From Alitta virens (Eukaryota > Annelida > Polychaeta > Phyllodocida > Nereididae): DNA of 64,000 bases. This document shows positions 43,540 through 54,620 of the stretch, piece by piece; position 1 is the first letter of the stretch; every line of letters begins with the position of its first letter. Position numbers and translations under genes: made by a program. A model generated the notes under the pieces. That model had not been told where the DNA came from, searched no databases, and saw only the letters and a program-made list of their open reading frames with translations. The stretch is from contig OW028582.1 in NCBI GenBank assembly GCA_932294295.1, forward strand, positions 1,508,515 to 1,572,514. Reading direction: 5' to 3'.

Positions 43540-44120
43540 CACACCTGGAATACTGTTGTCATGGCTACCGTTGGCTTTGAATGTGACGTCACAACAAAAA
43601 CATTGAGGAGAAACAATCGAGAAACACCCAAACAAAGACATTATCAGTGACAACGGTAATACGACAGGGACCTGGGCTGCCATATTAGGCGCAAGGATAT
43701 TAAAGGGCTTTACGAGCTCGACGGTCCACAGGGGTCGCCACCGACACATCCATCATGGCCGCCAAATAGTGCACACCTCTGGACTCTTGTCTTCCTTGCT
43801 TATTTATTTCTGTCTTGTAGACAGTGTAGTCGTTAGCGAGCCTTTTGTAGTTAGTTCAAGGTGGATGGCCGTTACCATGGCAACAAGTCTTCACCTGTTT
43901 TTGTCCTTTTTAATATTTTCAGTAATTTGTATCTGTCTGTCTGTGAGAATTCTGTCTGTCCGACTAACATGTCCCTTCTGTATCCCTGCATAAGGAGTGT
44001 ACCCTGTCTAGCCAAACACAAAAACAACTTCCGGGGGTAAAGCCCTCCACTTCCGGCGTGGGCCTTAAGAGCTTAAGAGGCAGCGGTGCCTGTGCAAATG
44101 TTACCATGGCAACCATATGC
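43540..44120. promoter_or_regulatory. Dense X-box, CRE and ETS island
   Basis: X-box forms at 43555-43568, 43871-43884 and 44100-44113 (GTTACCATGGCAAC twice), CRE at 43584-43591, and ETS pairs AACTTCCGG and CACTTCCGG at about 44025-44055. CpG is locally higher. Short frames on both strands are unrecognised. This is the strongest promoter-like region in the window, but no transcript is supported. Confidence 0.42.
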
Positions 44121-45500
44121 TCTATCCCCAGTATACACTGCTTATGGCCAGTAATTTATTGGGCTAAAAGGAAGGGTCTGCCACAGAAACACCACAAATC
44201 TGTTCCAATACTATAGACCACAGAGTGACTGCAATGCCAGTACTGCACACTACACAATATGACTGCACACTACAAAAGAAGACTGCACAGCCTGCACACT
44301 ACTGTATGTGGTTCACTGAAGCCTTGCCAACTCACTGCATTCAACATTGTTCAACAGACAATGGGAAGCTTCACTCTGCCCTTTGGGGGTAACTGAGCTG
44401 TCAGGTGTATTTAATCAAACTTGAGCTCACAAAATAGTAGGATCACATACCTGGAGTTTACTGACAGTCCAGGTTCCAGTCCTAGTACCAAAGCAGCTAC
44501 TAGTCAACTTGGAGGGAACTGGGCTGGCTGCTCTCAAGAACAACAGACATGCAGCTAGCAGCTAGCTCTCTGGCCAAGCTAGCTGTGTATTGATCCACTG
44601 ACACTCGCCGCAAGGTGGCAGCACTGCATGACAATGTGAGGGAAATTCGGGCTGGCTGCTGCTCTTGCACGAACTCTTCCCAGACGAAAAGTGAGTTGCA
44701 GTCTAAATTGAGACAGCTACAATATGGAATTCCAGGGAAAGTTGTTAGAAAATGACAAAAAGGGGAGTTTGGAAAGTCCAACAAAGATATATCGAGGGGA
44801 AAAAAGTTGTTTGTCACATTTAAAGAAATTCTACAAGAGAGTCCATGGCATCTGACTAGGTTTGACAGTGACATTAATGATACCTAGGAAATTATTATTC
44901 ATCTATTTTGACAGGAATTCCTGTGATTTATACTGGAAAAACCAGGCAATAAAATCGGTCATAAGTTGATCTATGAAATAGGCAAAATTACATCAGTCAA
45001 ATTAAGACTGCTCAATAATTTATTTTGTGTTATTTTATATTATTTAGTGCTATTTACAGAACTCAAAGAGTAGAAAACTAAACTCCAGGTTCAAATGAGT
45101 TTATGTTCAGTCCAACTAGTTCTGCTGTTTTAAAAATCTTTTCAACAACGCCGCTGGTCTGAATATATTATTTATTAAATAAAGCCACTCTTCCCAAAGC
45201 CTTAATGACATGCCGCTTTAGGGAAGAGTACGGTTACAAATGTATCCGATATAAAATGTGGGAGAAAATGGTATCAAAGGAAATTTGTGTAAATGTAGAA
45301 GATTATGAAAAGTAATTTTGATGTGTAGGTCTATTAAATTTGCATAAGTGACAATTTGGTATATTGCATTAATCAATATAAGCCTCAACTGTCTTCTTTT
45401 TGACATATAATTGAAAACCATGGAAGCTATGTGTGTTTGTTTTTTTTTCTCTGAAATTATTTGGCATATTATTTAATATTTTAGGACAGTTATAGGATAT
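44121..45500. other. Intergenic DNA with a CTCF-like word
   Basis: CCGCAAGGTGGCA at 44608-44620, followed by GCACTGCAT as at 30849-30857. A 124-codon minus-strand frame (44500-44874) overlaps it; no family is recognised and the frame includes low-complexity sequence, so it is not called. Confidence 0.4.
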
Positions 45501-45995
45501 ACAGTTTCTGGCAAATTTCATGTCTCACGCCCTATATGCAGAGCGACAAACAAGACATAATGATGAGATGCTAAGCTTGATAGTTTTTCGATTGAATTTG
45601 GATTAAAAATCATCTTTAAACGGAATTTGCACTGTATGCATTTAAAGAAAAAACAATATTCAAAATCTCAATAAAAGAAATTTTTTTATTATATAAATTG
45701 TTGGATTTTAACTATATGATTTTATTGCCTGTACATATATCCGATTTTAAATAATTTTTTATCTTATATTATCTGATAATATCTCATCTTTTGTGCTTGG
45801 ATATAATTTGTTGACAAAATCTATTTTTAACTTTAAAAAGGTTAAAATGAACCAGTTGACCTAATGCTATATTTTGGCAACACATAGCTTAGCAGTTTAG
45901 CAGAAATGACTGCAGAATCTTGATAGAAGTCGTTGACCTATCGGATTAAGCTCGATGACCATTGGTCAGTCCTTGAGTGGACTCCCAGAGTCCTT
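45501..45995. other. AT-rich intergenic DNA with a SINE-C scrap
   Basis: TGATGAGATGCTAAGCTT near 45559. Otherwise featureless. Confidence 0.5.
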
Positions 45996-45999
45996 CCAA

Positions 46000-46255
46000 C
46001 TCATCAAGACGCCTAGAACGTGCGAAGGGCGTCCATGACGCTGCGTCAGGCGTCTTCCATAGCGTCATCCCTTTGAAGACGTCAGTTGAGACGTCGCCCA
46101 AGACGTTGGTAAAGACGCCAGGGTAGCGTCAGGGCCTTTTATGTTCATAGCACCAATGGGGCCACCAGGGGGAGGGCTGGAAAGGTGAAAAGGGGGTTAA
46201 ACAGGACCGAGGCAAAAGGGTTAAATGACTAGGCCTATACTAGTGACGTCAGCAG
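46000..46255. promoter_or_regulatory. CGTC/GACG-rich patch with CRE and CTCF-like word
   Basis: At least twelve CGTC/GACG words in 46000-46135 (e.g. GACGCTGCGTCAGGCGTC, GAAGACGTCAGTTGAGACG), then CCACCAGGGGGAG (46162-46174) and TGACGTCA (46244-46251). The densest of three such patches. Confidence 0.42.
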
Positions 46256-46299
46256 GTAGCTGCCAATAGGTAGGTTATAAACATAGTGATATGTTAAAT

Positions 46300-46875
46300 T
46301 TGAGGTGTGTTGTACTGCGTGTCAGTGCTAAGGTAAGTAAAAGACCCCACCCATGGGGTAAATGTGTACTGTGTGACTCCAAGCAGCCTTATCATCTCAT
46401 TATTACATCTGCCTGCTATGGTCATTTAAGCTGACTAAGCTTCAGACCCATTGAGACATTGACACTATATTCCATGGACCATTAATTTGTAAATATCACT
46501 GCCTATAGTCTAGTAAATGTGTACCGTGGTGTGGACTCCAAGCATCCCTATCATCTCATCATTACGTCTGCCTGCTATGGTCATATAAGCTGATTAAGCT
46601 TCAGACCCATGAAGACATTGTCACTATATTGCACGGACCATTAATTTGTAATATCTGCCTAGTCTAGTAAATGTGTACCGTGGTGTGGACTCCAAGCAGC
46701 CTTATCATCTCATCATTACGTCTGCTTGCAGCTGGTCATATAAGCTGACTAAGCTTCAGACCCATTGAGACATTTGTAATATCTCTGCCTAGTCTAGTAA
46801 ATGTGCACCATGGTGTGGACTCCAAGCCGTATCATCTCATCATTACGTTTGCCTGCAGCTGGTCCACTGAGAACT
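46300..46875 (+). repeat. Tandem array of SINE-C 3' monomers
   Basis: A core (AGTAAAAGACCCCACCCATG) followed by four plus-strand monomers, each with GTGGACTCCAAGC, TTATCATCTCATCATTACGT, AGCTGACTAAGCTTCAGACC and the linker TTTGTAATATCTCTGCCTAG. Opposite orientation to the other arrays. Confidence 0.88.
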
Positions 46876-47276
46876 GAAAAACCCTACAAACATATATTAG
46901 ACTTCATTACATGAAACATGACATAGCAGAATGGTCTGCAATCAATTGGAAAAGCTGCTTGCTTTTATGATGTCACCATTGCAAATAACCTAGAGAGAGC
47001 CAGTTTTTATTATGATATCTCAGCTCATTCAGAAATGCTATGACCTTCTAGGGTCGATTTTTACATCACCATTAAAAATGACCATAAAGACTTTAGAATG
47101 TCAAATTAATTTTGTTATTTTTCCTAAAGATGCATAATAAATGACTTCGTAAACTTTATGCGTAAATTTAACACCAGTGGGTACTGCTGATAACATTCAT
47201 GTAAAAGACACATTGGCTATTGTCAATAATAAATCAATTGGTCAATACACAATGTCATTCTCCTAGCTATCTCGAT

Positions 47277-47600
47277 TGAGCACTCTTCATGAGCTACATC
47301 TCAGTTGCTGGATGTTAATTGCATGAGATGTAAACTTGGTGGTGCCTTGTACCTGGTGTCTATGCTGAGGCAAGTGAAAGACCCCACCCATGGATGTTGA
47401 TTGCACTAGATGTATAATGGGTGGTGCCTTGTACTCGGTGTCTATGCAGAGGCAAGTGAAAGACCCCACCCACGGGGTACAGAATTGTACCCAGTGTCTG
47501 TGCTGAGTCAAGTGAAAGACCCCACCCACGGGGTACAGGGCATGTGTATTGGGTAACATACCAGGTGTGGACTCCAAGCTTTTATCTTATCATTAAGTCT
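47277..47600 (+). repeat. Array of SINE core units
   Basis: CATGAGCTACATCTCAGTTG followed by three successive cores (GTGTCTATGCTGAGGCAAGT, GAAAGACCCCACCC) of 60-80 bp and then a C-type end. Here the amplified piece is the core, not the 3' body. Confidence 0.85.
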
Positions 47601-47930
47601 GTTTAGCCAGGTTTAAGTGCTATATTAACAAACAAAAATGTAAAATACTCCACTATTGACAAATGTAGGAAATAATTTATAAAATTTCATTCATATTCTA
47701 ATTATAACTAAATAAATCTTTTAGGTCTAAAAAATTATTTATAGTACATTTTAAATTATTAAAAGGATAGCCATTAAATTAATCATCACTGCTTTCTTTT
47801 TTAAAAATAAAACCTGTTAAGGTCGAATAATTCTGATTTACAAATTCTCTCTACACTTTAAAGGTAACATTCTCAAATGCAACATTTTCAAAACTGTGTC
47901 AATCACGATAATGGAGTGCTCGATTTTCCA
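47601..47930. other. AT-rich intergenic DNA
   Basis: No supported feature. Confidence 0.55.
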
Positions 47931-47934
47931 TACA

Positions 47935-48125
47935 CTGTGCGCCCAGTGAAACAAGACAAGGTTAACAATAACCAAGTGTCACGACTATAAATATCCAGCC
48001 TTGGGTTCATCCAGGCATTCAGTTGCAAAAATCGAAGACTGCTCACAAGTAGAGACTGTGTATTAACACTGACCTACCGCTGAATTTGCCCAAAGTGTAA
48101 TAGTAACAGGCTTAGTGGGTGACCC
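47935..48125. repeat. Inverted 190-bp duplicate, copy 2
   Basis: Inverse of 41075-41262, including the flanking word AGCTGGGTCACCCAC/CACCCAGCTAAGCC, which is also the head side of the SINE-B at 40748-41080. Confidence 0.85.
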
Positions 48126-48321
48126 AGCTTATAGCAGAGTGTGTAAGGTGTTGGATCAGTTTGTATACTGGGTTCAAAATGACATATAAGTGAGCTGTAG
48201 GTAAAGACATAAATATGTATATTGAGACCAAATTATAAAGTCTAATTATGTACACCAGGTTGCCTTTTTTGTGAGGTATGGGTATTTTTAGTACAGTGTA
48301 GTGATGTACCCTTGTGCGGTA

Positions 48322-48560
48322 TTTCAATCAATCAATCAATCAGTCATTCAATCAATCAGTCATTCAATCAATCAATCAGTCAAACAACATGATCTCTCTA
48401 TCTACCTATCTGTCTATCTATCTATCTACCAACCATAACTATCTATCCATCTATCTATCTATCTATCTATCTATCTGTCTATATGTCTATCTATCTATCT
48501 ATCTACCTATCTATCTATCTATCTATTTACCTACCTACCTATCCATCTATCTATCCATCC

Positions 48561-48593
<33 letters not shown>

Positions 48594-48640
48594 CCTACCT
48601 ATCTATCTATCTATCCTATCTACCTATCTACCTTTATAAA
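48322..48640. repeat. CAAT then CTAT tetranucleotide arrays
   Basis: (CAAT)n with CAGT/CATT variants (48325-48385), then (CTAT)n (48397-48635), the same order as at 15896. Confidence 0.95.
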
Positions 48641-49700
48641 CCAACAGTTACTCATAAAAGTCAGGCAACTGGGCAGCAAGGTGCCCTGCCCAGATTGATG
48701 CATCAATTCTGTGATGTTGATACGGCCATAAATCTGGGCAGTGAGATGCAAAGACGGTTGCCCAGACAACTATAGCCCCTGCTGTATCTCATGGCCTGCC
48801 CTGCTGATGTCATAACAGTCACTGCGTTATTCTCAAAATGGCTTCGGTGTGGACTCCCAAGACGAGGCAGCAGCAGCAGGCATCTAGTAAACTGCCTAAT
48901 ATGGCACTTATAAACAAGTATATAACCTCATGAAGTCAGTGATTATGAGAAATATGGATATTAATACACAGAGATATTTGGTGTAAATAATACTAAATCC
49001 TTTTTATTGCTTCTGGGGTTTTTATGGGGTTAATTTATTAATCTAGGTTCATTACCCCACAGTACATATTTTATGATCAATAATGAACTTAACTTTAACT
49101 TTTTATTCCATTACTAATGATTATTTAGTAATATTAACGGTTAATGACCCAAATATCCCTTAAGAAACTCTTAAATACCCCTGATAACAATAAAATCTAC
49201 AGTTACCATGGTAATCTTAACGTAAACCAGATGAGGACATAACATTTTACGACAATGGGCTGCATTTGGGGTTATTTGCCACTTTATCTCATAAGCACCG
49301 CTAGATGGCTCTGCGGATGTCAATTTGCGAATGCTAACGCACTTTGGGGGGAATTTAATAAACCCCCTGTTGTCTGTTGAATTACATGGGGCTGATCCGG
49401 GACACCCTGGGGTCAAAGGTCGTCGTTTGTTTATATGCAAATGAGCTCAGAGTCACGTGCAACTACCAAATAGGGTCATGTGTGTCGCTGTTATTTTTGC
49501 TGGTAGACCACATATTACTCTGTCTGAGATTTAATATTGCCATTTACCATATATATTTCCTAAATAAATTGACAATTTGTGTTTATCTAAAAAGTTGTAT
49601 GTCCATAAATACAAGGGGAAAATTGTAATTTTGCTCATTTCATTTGTAAATATTTTCTATCTTGTTTTTTCCAAAAATTAATTATCTATATATCTCTCTA
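48641..49700. other. Intergenic DNA with X-box and CTCF-like words
   Basis: GTTACCATGGTAAT at 49202-49215, CCGCTAGATGGCT at 49298-49310, and AGTCACGTGC at 49452. Frames on both strands at 49171-49628 are not recognised. Confidence 0.4.
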
Positions 49701-49709
49701 TCTACAGTG

Positions 49710-49815
49710 GCGATAGAGATCAGATGTCAAATTGGAGGTGCCTTGTACTCTGTGTCTAACATGGTGTGGACTCCAAGCCTTATCATCTCATCATTACGTC
49801 TGCTTGCTATGGTCT
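49710..49815 (+). repeat. SINE-C with internal deletion
   Basis: GTCAAATTGGAGGTGCCTTG, TACTCTGTGTCTAAC then directly GGTGTGGACTCCAAG; the middle of the core is deleted. Confidence 0.8.
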
Positions 49816-49972
49816 ACCTTTAAACGGTCATGACATTGCAACTCCCCTGGAATTAATTTTCCTGGTTACATGTAGCGGCAACTCGCCTTAAAAGACCAAT
49901 ATTTTGAATTCCCTTAGATGGTCCCTTAACAAAGGTTTGTTTGTATATTATAATTTGTCACTATAGCTAGAT

Positions 49973-50328
49973 GGTGGTGGTGGATTAGGGCTTTACGTCC
50001 TGTATTTCTGCACCTGTTGGGCGAATTAGGACAGGCAGGGACCATGGCAACGAGATGAAGGATGAAACAGCCATCCAACATAGGCTCGACCGGGAATTGA
50101 CCCCGGGACCCAGTGGTTGGAAGCCTAGAATGCTACCACTGAGCTAAGCCTCTGCTCCTCACAGTGGTGGGTGAGTGGACTAAGGCTTTACGTTCTGTAT
50201 TTCTGCACCTGATGGGCTAATTAGGACAGGCAGGGACCATGGCAATGAGACGAAGGATGAAACAGCCATCCAACATAGGCTCGACTGGGAATTGAACCCG
50301 GGACCCAGTGGTTGGAAGCCAAGCCACC
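49973..50328 (-). mobile_element. SINE-A dimer with 10-bp TSD
   Basis: Two head-to-tail minus-strand SINE-A copies (50165-50328, then 49973-50160). ATAGCTAGAT brackets the pair at 49963-49972 and 50329-50338. The outer head has lost its A box (CTTGGCTTCC instead of the GCTCAGTGGTAGCGC stretch), while the inner head keeps both boxes. Confidence 0.92.
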
Positions 50329-50454
50329 ATAGCTAGATCTTTAGATGAACTTAGCAGTGCAAAGAAACACTATACAGAATTTCTTACATTAGTATCGCAC
50401 ATAGCAAGGACACTAGGGGGCTGCTAGCTCACTCATACATTCATTCTATTGGCG

Positions 50455-50515
50455 CTTTATCTGTCACGTGACTTGCCTACCACGTGCTGTAGCGTCGTTG
50501 CCATGGTTAGGGGAT
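50455..50515. promoter_or_regulatory. E-box and X-box cluster
   Basis: GTCACGTGAC (50463-50472), CACGTG (50481-50486) and GTTGCCATGGTTAG (50497-50510) within 50 bp, next to AGCGTCG. Confidence 0.38.
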
Positions 50516-50519
50516 CAGC

Positions 50520-50945
50520 ACAAATACAAGGTCACTGACCTAGCGTCCTTCAAGGTCCTGTAATAATACCTATACTGTAGTGCAATTCGAGATAATACTG
50601 ATTGTAATTATCACTGCAAAGCTGCACTCAGTACAGAGGTAATTATAATCTTTTCATATTGTTTACTTAAAAATGTCTATTATTTGCAGTTTCTCAGGGA
50701 TACAGAACAGATTAATTCCTGGGGCAAAAATGTATGGGTAAGTAATTATATCCCTCATAGTCGGAAGTTATATTAAAATTTTTGTGTCCCAACACCGAAA
50801 GGCGGAGGGATATAATTATATAACCAACAAAAATGTTAGTTTTAACTTATACTCCACTAGACATATTTACCAATTTGTTTGATTGTTTGATTTGTTTAAT
50901 TGCTTTTATTAAGCAATTAAAGTACAGTTTGCGCTTAGAAGGGAC
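50520..50945. other. Intergenic DNA
   Basis: No supported gene. Paired GTCACTGACC half-site words near 50530. Confidence 0.5.
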
Positions 50946-50946
50946 T

Positions 50947-51113
50947 TGTGTGTGTGATTAGGGCTTTACGTCCTGTATTCCTGCACCTGGTGGGCTAATT
51001 AGGACAGGCAGGGACCATGGCAATGAGATGAAGGATGAAACAGGCATCCAACTTAGGCTCGACCGGGAATCGAACCCGGGACCCAGTGGTTGGAAGCCCA
51101 GAGCGCTACCACT
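50947..51113 (-). mobile_element. SINE-A, head-truncated
   Basis: Tail, body and B box (GGTTCGATTCC) intact; the sequence diverges after GGTAGCGC so the first 15-20 bp of the head are missing. No target duplication recognised. Confidence 0.85.
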
Positions 51114-51388
51114 GATATCCCACTCAGAACAATAAGAAAACAACCTAGGTGGAGTATAACTGCAGTTACCAGATCACAAAATGGCTGACTAAAATTTCAG
51201 TCGAAATATGCAGATATGATATTCATCTCACCTGAATTTAAGCTGCTACTTTCTCAATGTTTATGCAGTTTTTTTAAAAGAGTGAATTTCTTTGGCTGAT
51301 ATATTAGTAAGACATTTCAAATCGAGCAGCTCACTAGACAAAACTTTGGGATGTTGGATTGGAGCCGAATAGTGGCTTTCAAGATCAG

Positions 51389-51577
51389 GTGGTGGGTGGG
51401 TGATTAGGGCTTTACATCCTATATTTCTGCACCAGTTGGGCTAATTAGGACAGGCAGAGACCATGGCAATGAGACGAAGGATGAAACAGCCATCCAACTT
51501 AGGCTCGACCGGGAATCGAACCCGGGACCCAGCGGTTGGAAGACCAGAGCGCTACCTCTGAGCTAGGCCTCCGCCCT
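51389..51577 (-). mobile_element. SINE-A at the edge of the large duplication
   Basis: Complete family A copy. No clear target duplication at its flanks; its right end coincides with the left boundary of the tandem duplication beginning at 51577. Confidence 0.88.
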
Positions 51578-53049
51578 GATTGGAATGTGGTCAGCCATTT
51601 TGTGATTGGGTAACTGCAGCTTTGCTCCAGTGAATTATACTATTTCTGTATACCTAATAATCTCAGAACAGAAGTAGTCAAGGACATACAGTACAGGGCA
51701 CCTGCAGCAATCGTTTTCTTTTCATTCTATTTTTTTCACTTTTTATGTCTTTTTCTGGTAAAGAACGACCTTGCTCAGTGCTAGAAATCATTAAATAAAC
51801 ATATGGAGACTCGCAGTCTTGCACAGAGAACGTTTAAATAAGAAAGTAATTGCCGTAGCAACAACATTGGGGAAAAGTAACCTGTGCAAAAGATGTAATT
51901 ACAATATATCTCTCATTATAAAAGGTCAGGAATAAAGGTCTTAATTTCTGAATTACATGATATTTTTCTATTCGGCATAAACTTACTTATAAAGTCAAAT
52001 AAATAAAATATTATAAAAATGTTTACACATGGTCTTGGAGGGTTGCACTATCCCAGTCCTAAAAAATGAATAAAAGTATTTCCCATTTACTGTACTGTGT
52101 AAATATGCATTGTAAATTAATATTCATAAATATATTTTGAACAACTTGTACCTATAGTAGCTATAACAATTGCAGGTGGTGAGGAGTCCAGCATAGAGTT
52201 ATGTGGGAACTAAAAAATTATATTGGCCAAGATGAAGCCTTGGCGATATAATTTTTCAGAATTCTACAAAACACTATGTTGGACGACATCATCCACCATT
52301 GTTTATATTCTCCACTCATTATACAACATACACTGCGAGCATCCAACATACACCCAAACTAGATTATAATGAAGCATTCTGATTGGCTCACAGTAGCTGA
52401 GTGGAGAACATAATAAATATCATAAGTACAACAATATTTGCCTTTACAGTACTAGTTTCCATAATGGCTATTTTGGATGGAATCCAAATCACTTACAACG
52501 AGCAGACACAAGAGATCGTTGACCTTTCAGACTCAATGATTCCAATTAAAGATGAGACTTCGCAAGATTCCACGAGATCAAGAGCTTAAAAGAGTTACAG
52601 TGCCATTCTTAAGTAAATGAACTCCGCAAAAAAATAATCTAGAAAGTGATAGTCGATTAAAAATCCACAGCTTTTAACCATATATCATGATTTTCTGATG
52701 GGGTATTTTTTTGTTTTTTGCAACATCTCCAACAGCTTATATGTAGAAATGCAGGGGAGAGTAATTAAGGTACCCAATTAGGCAGCGACAAGTCGGCCAT
52801 CTTGTGAGGGGAATGACAATGAACCGCCATGTTGTTTCTGCTCTCCTGGATTCACAACACATTGCCAGGGTTCCTAGGAGGGATTTGGAGCAAATTGGGT
52901 CCACGGTCTGTCAGAGCGAGCAAGGACAAACAAGACAAAAGGAAAAGAGCTAAAAGAAGAGCTAAAAGAAAAGCAAAAAGAAAAGTAAAAAGCTCCTACT
53001 AGCACCGACTAAGCCACAAAAGACACAAGGTATATCAAGTAGAAGAACA

Positions 53050-53275
53050 GAGTTGCAAACACAAATAACATCACTCCAACGTCACTGCAACATCACTTCA
53101 ACATCGCTGCAACAATATTACTCCAACATCACTGCAACATCACATCTTTGCAATATCACATCTCTGCAACATCACATCTCTGCAACATCACATCACTACA
53201 ACATCACTACAACATCTTGCAACATCATTGCAATATCTTGCGACATCACTGTAACATCACTGCAACATCACTTTT
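53050..53275. repeat. CAACATCACTG minisatellite in copy 1
   Basis: About 20 units of 9-12 bp (CTGCAACATCA with TTG and AAT variants). Confidence 0.92.
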
Positions 53276-54447
53276 AGGATAAGGAAACACATTTCATGCT
53301 CTCTGTATATGAACATGCAATTCACAATAGCAACAAGTAGCACTCAATATACTTGGTTATCACCAATTTTGAGGTCCGCACCAAATACAAAAGTGGGTGA
53401 AAATGTGTGTTTTACATTGGTAAAGTACAACAGAGTAGATACAAACACAAATAACATCACAGTAACAGAAGGACAGACATTTCATTCTCTCTGAATATGA
53501 CCATGTCATATACAATAGCAACAAATGGCACTCGATCTATAGTTAGCTATCATCCCCAATGTTGTGGTCTGCAGCAATGCATATATAAAACATAGGGTCA
53601 AAATGGTTGTATTTAGCATTGTGTTACTCCTGCCTTTCACCAGAAGAAATCACCAGAATGATGACGATGTCCGACCTCAGACTAACACGTCATGAGGCAA
53701 AGCCAAAAAACAGGGAAAATAGTTCATAGTTCCACAAAAGGGGTCAACTGCAGGCCTACATTGCAGAAACCAAATCCACTCACAGAGGTCACGGTAACAA
53801 TAGCCATGCCTACCACAAATGACATAAACAATTGCTATGTACAATGTTATAATGTTACCATGGTGACCATAGAGTTGTGTAACCAAACCATAAAACCCCA
53901 AGGACCCCTTTAGTGGAGCCAGTCTCAGCACCCCAGACCCTAGAGGGTTTCTAAGTTGGGCTAGAAGTGACCCAAAGGCAGGTCATAGCCGTTCTGACTT
54001 TCTGTCTTCCTAATCCATGTTGAAGAATGGCCCTTATAGACCTGGGGTCCCTGTGACCTCTTTGACCCCTAAGACGCACCCATGGACACTCCATGACCTT
54101 GGAGACATTCTATGACCTTGGGGGACCACCCAAATAGGACTGCTGTGACCTTGACAATGCTCCTGTGACCTCGTCACCCCTTGATGCCTTCTCAAGAGCA
54201 TTCCTACATCTGTGTTGCCTCGTTGCTATGGTGACTTAATGCCCCCTTCAGGTGCAGCTGTTCGGTAGCTCCGTTGGTGCTTTAGATGACTCGGGGAGAT
54301 CGGTGCCGGTTGCTTGGTTTGTCACACTGTAACAGGTCACTGACCTCAAAGCAACAGTAGTGGGAGCAGTCAACTAATGCATTCCGCCAACTAGGAGGAA
54401 CCCCATACAAAAGTAGGACCTCCGCAAAAAGTAATTGAGACGTAACT

Positions 54448-54620
54448 GAGGCAGGCATGACTACACTGGCTACTGTGGTTGTCATGGCAATGCTGGTAGC
54501 ACAGGAAACGGATGCAACATTGCAAATGGAATATTATCGACTGCTCTTCGAAGTTTTGCTTGAAAATCGACAGAAACAAAACATTGGTTCACTGGTTGCA
54601 CAACTATCGTTATTCTAAAG
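54448..54620 (+). other. Duplicated short open frame, copy 1
   Basis: An ATG at about 54459 opens a frame including AQETDATLQMEYYRLLFEVL followed by LENRQKQN, ending in a stop at about 54616. The paralogue at 58476-58667 keeps the frame with few changes. The Leu/Glu-rich middle could form a helix. The minus strand is open too, so coding status is unproven. Confidence 0.22.

Noticed and set aside
44500..44874. 124-codon minus-strand frame
   Set aside because: Starts at a non-ATG codon, no recognised domain; part of the composition comes from GCTGGCTGCT-like repeats.
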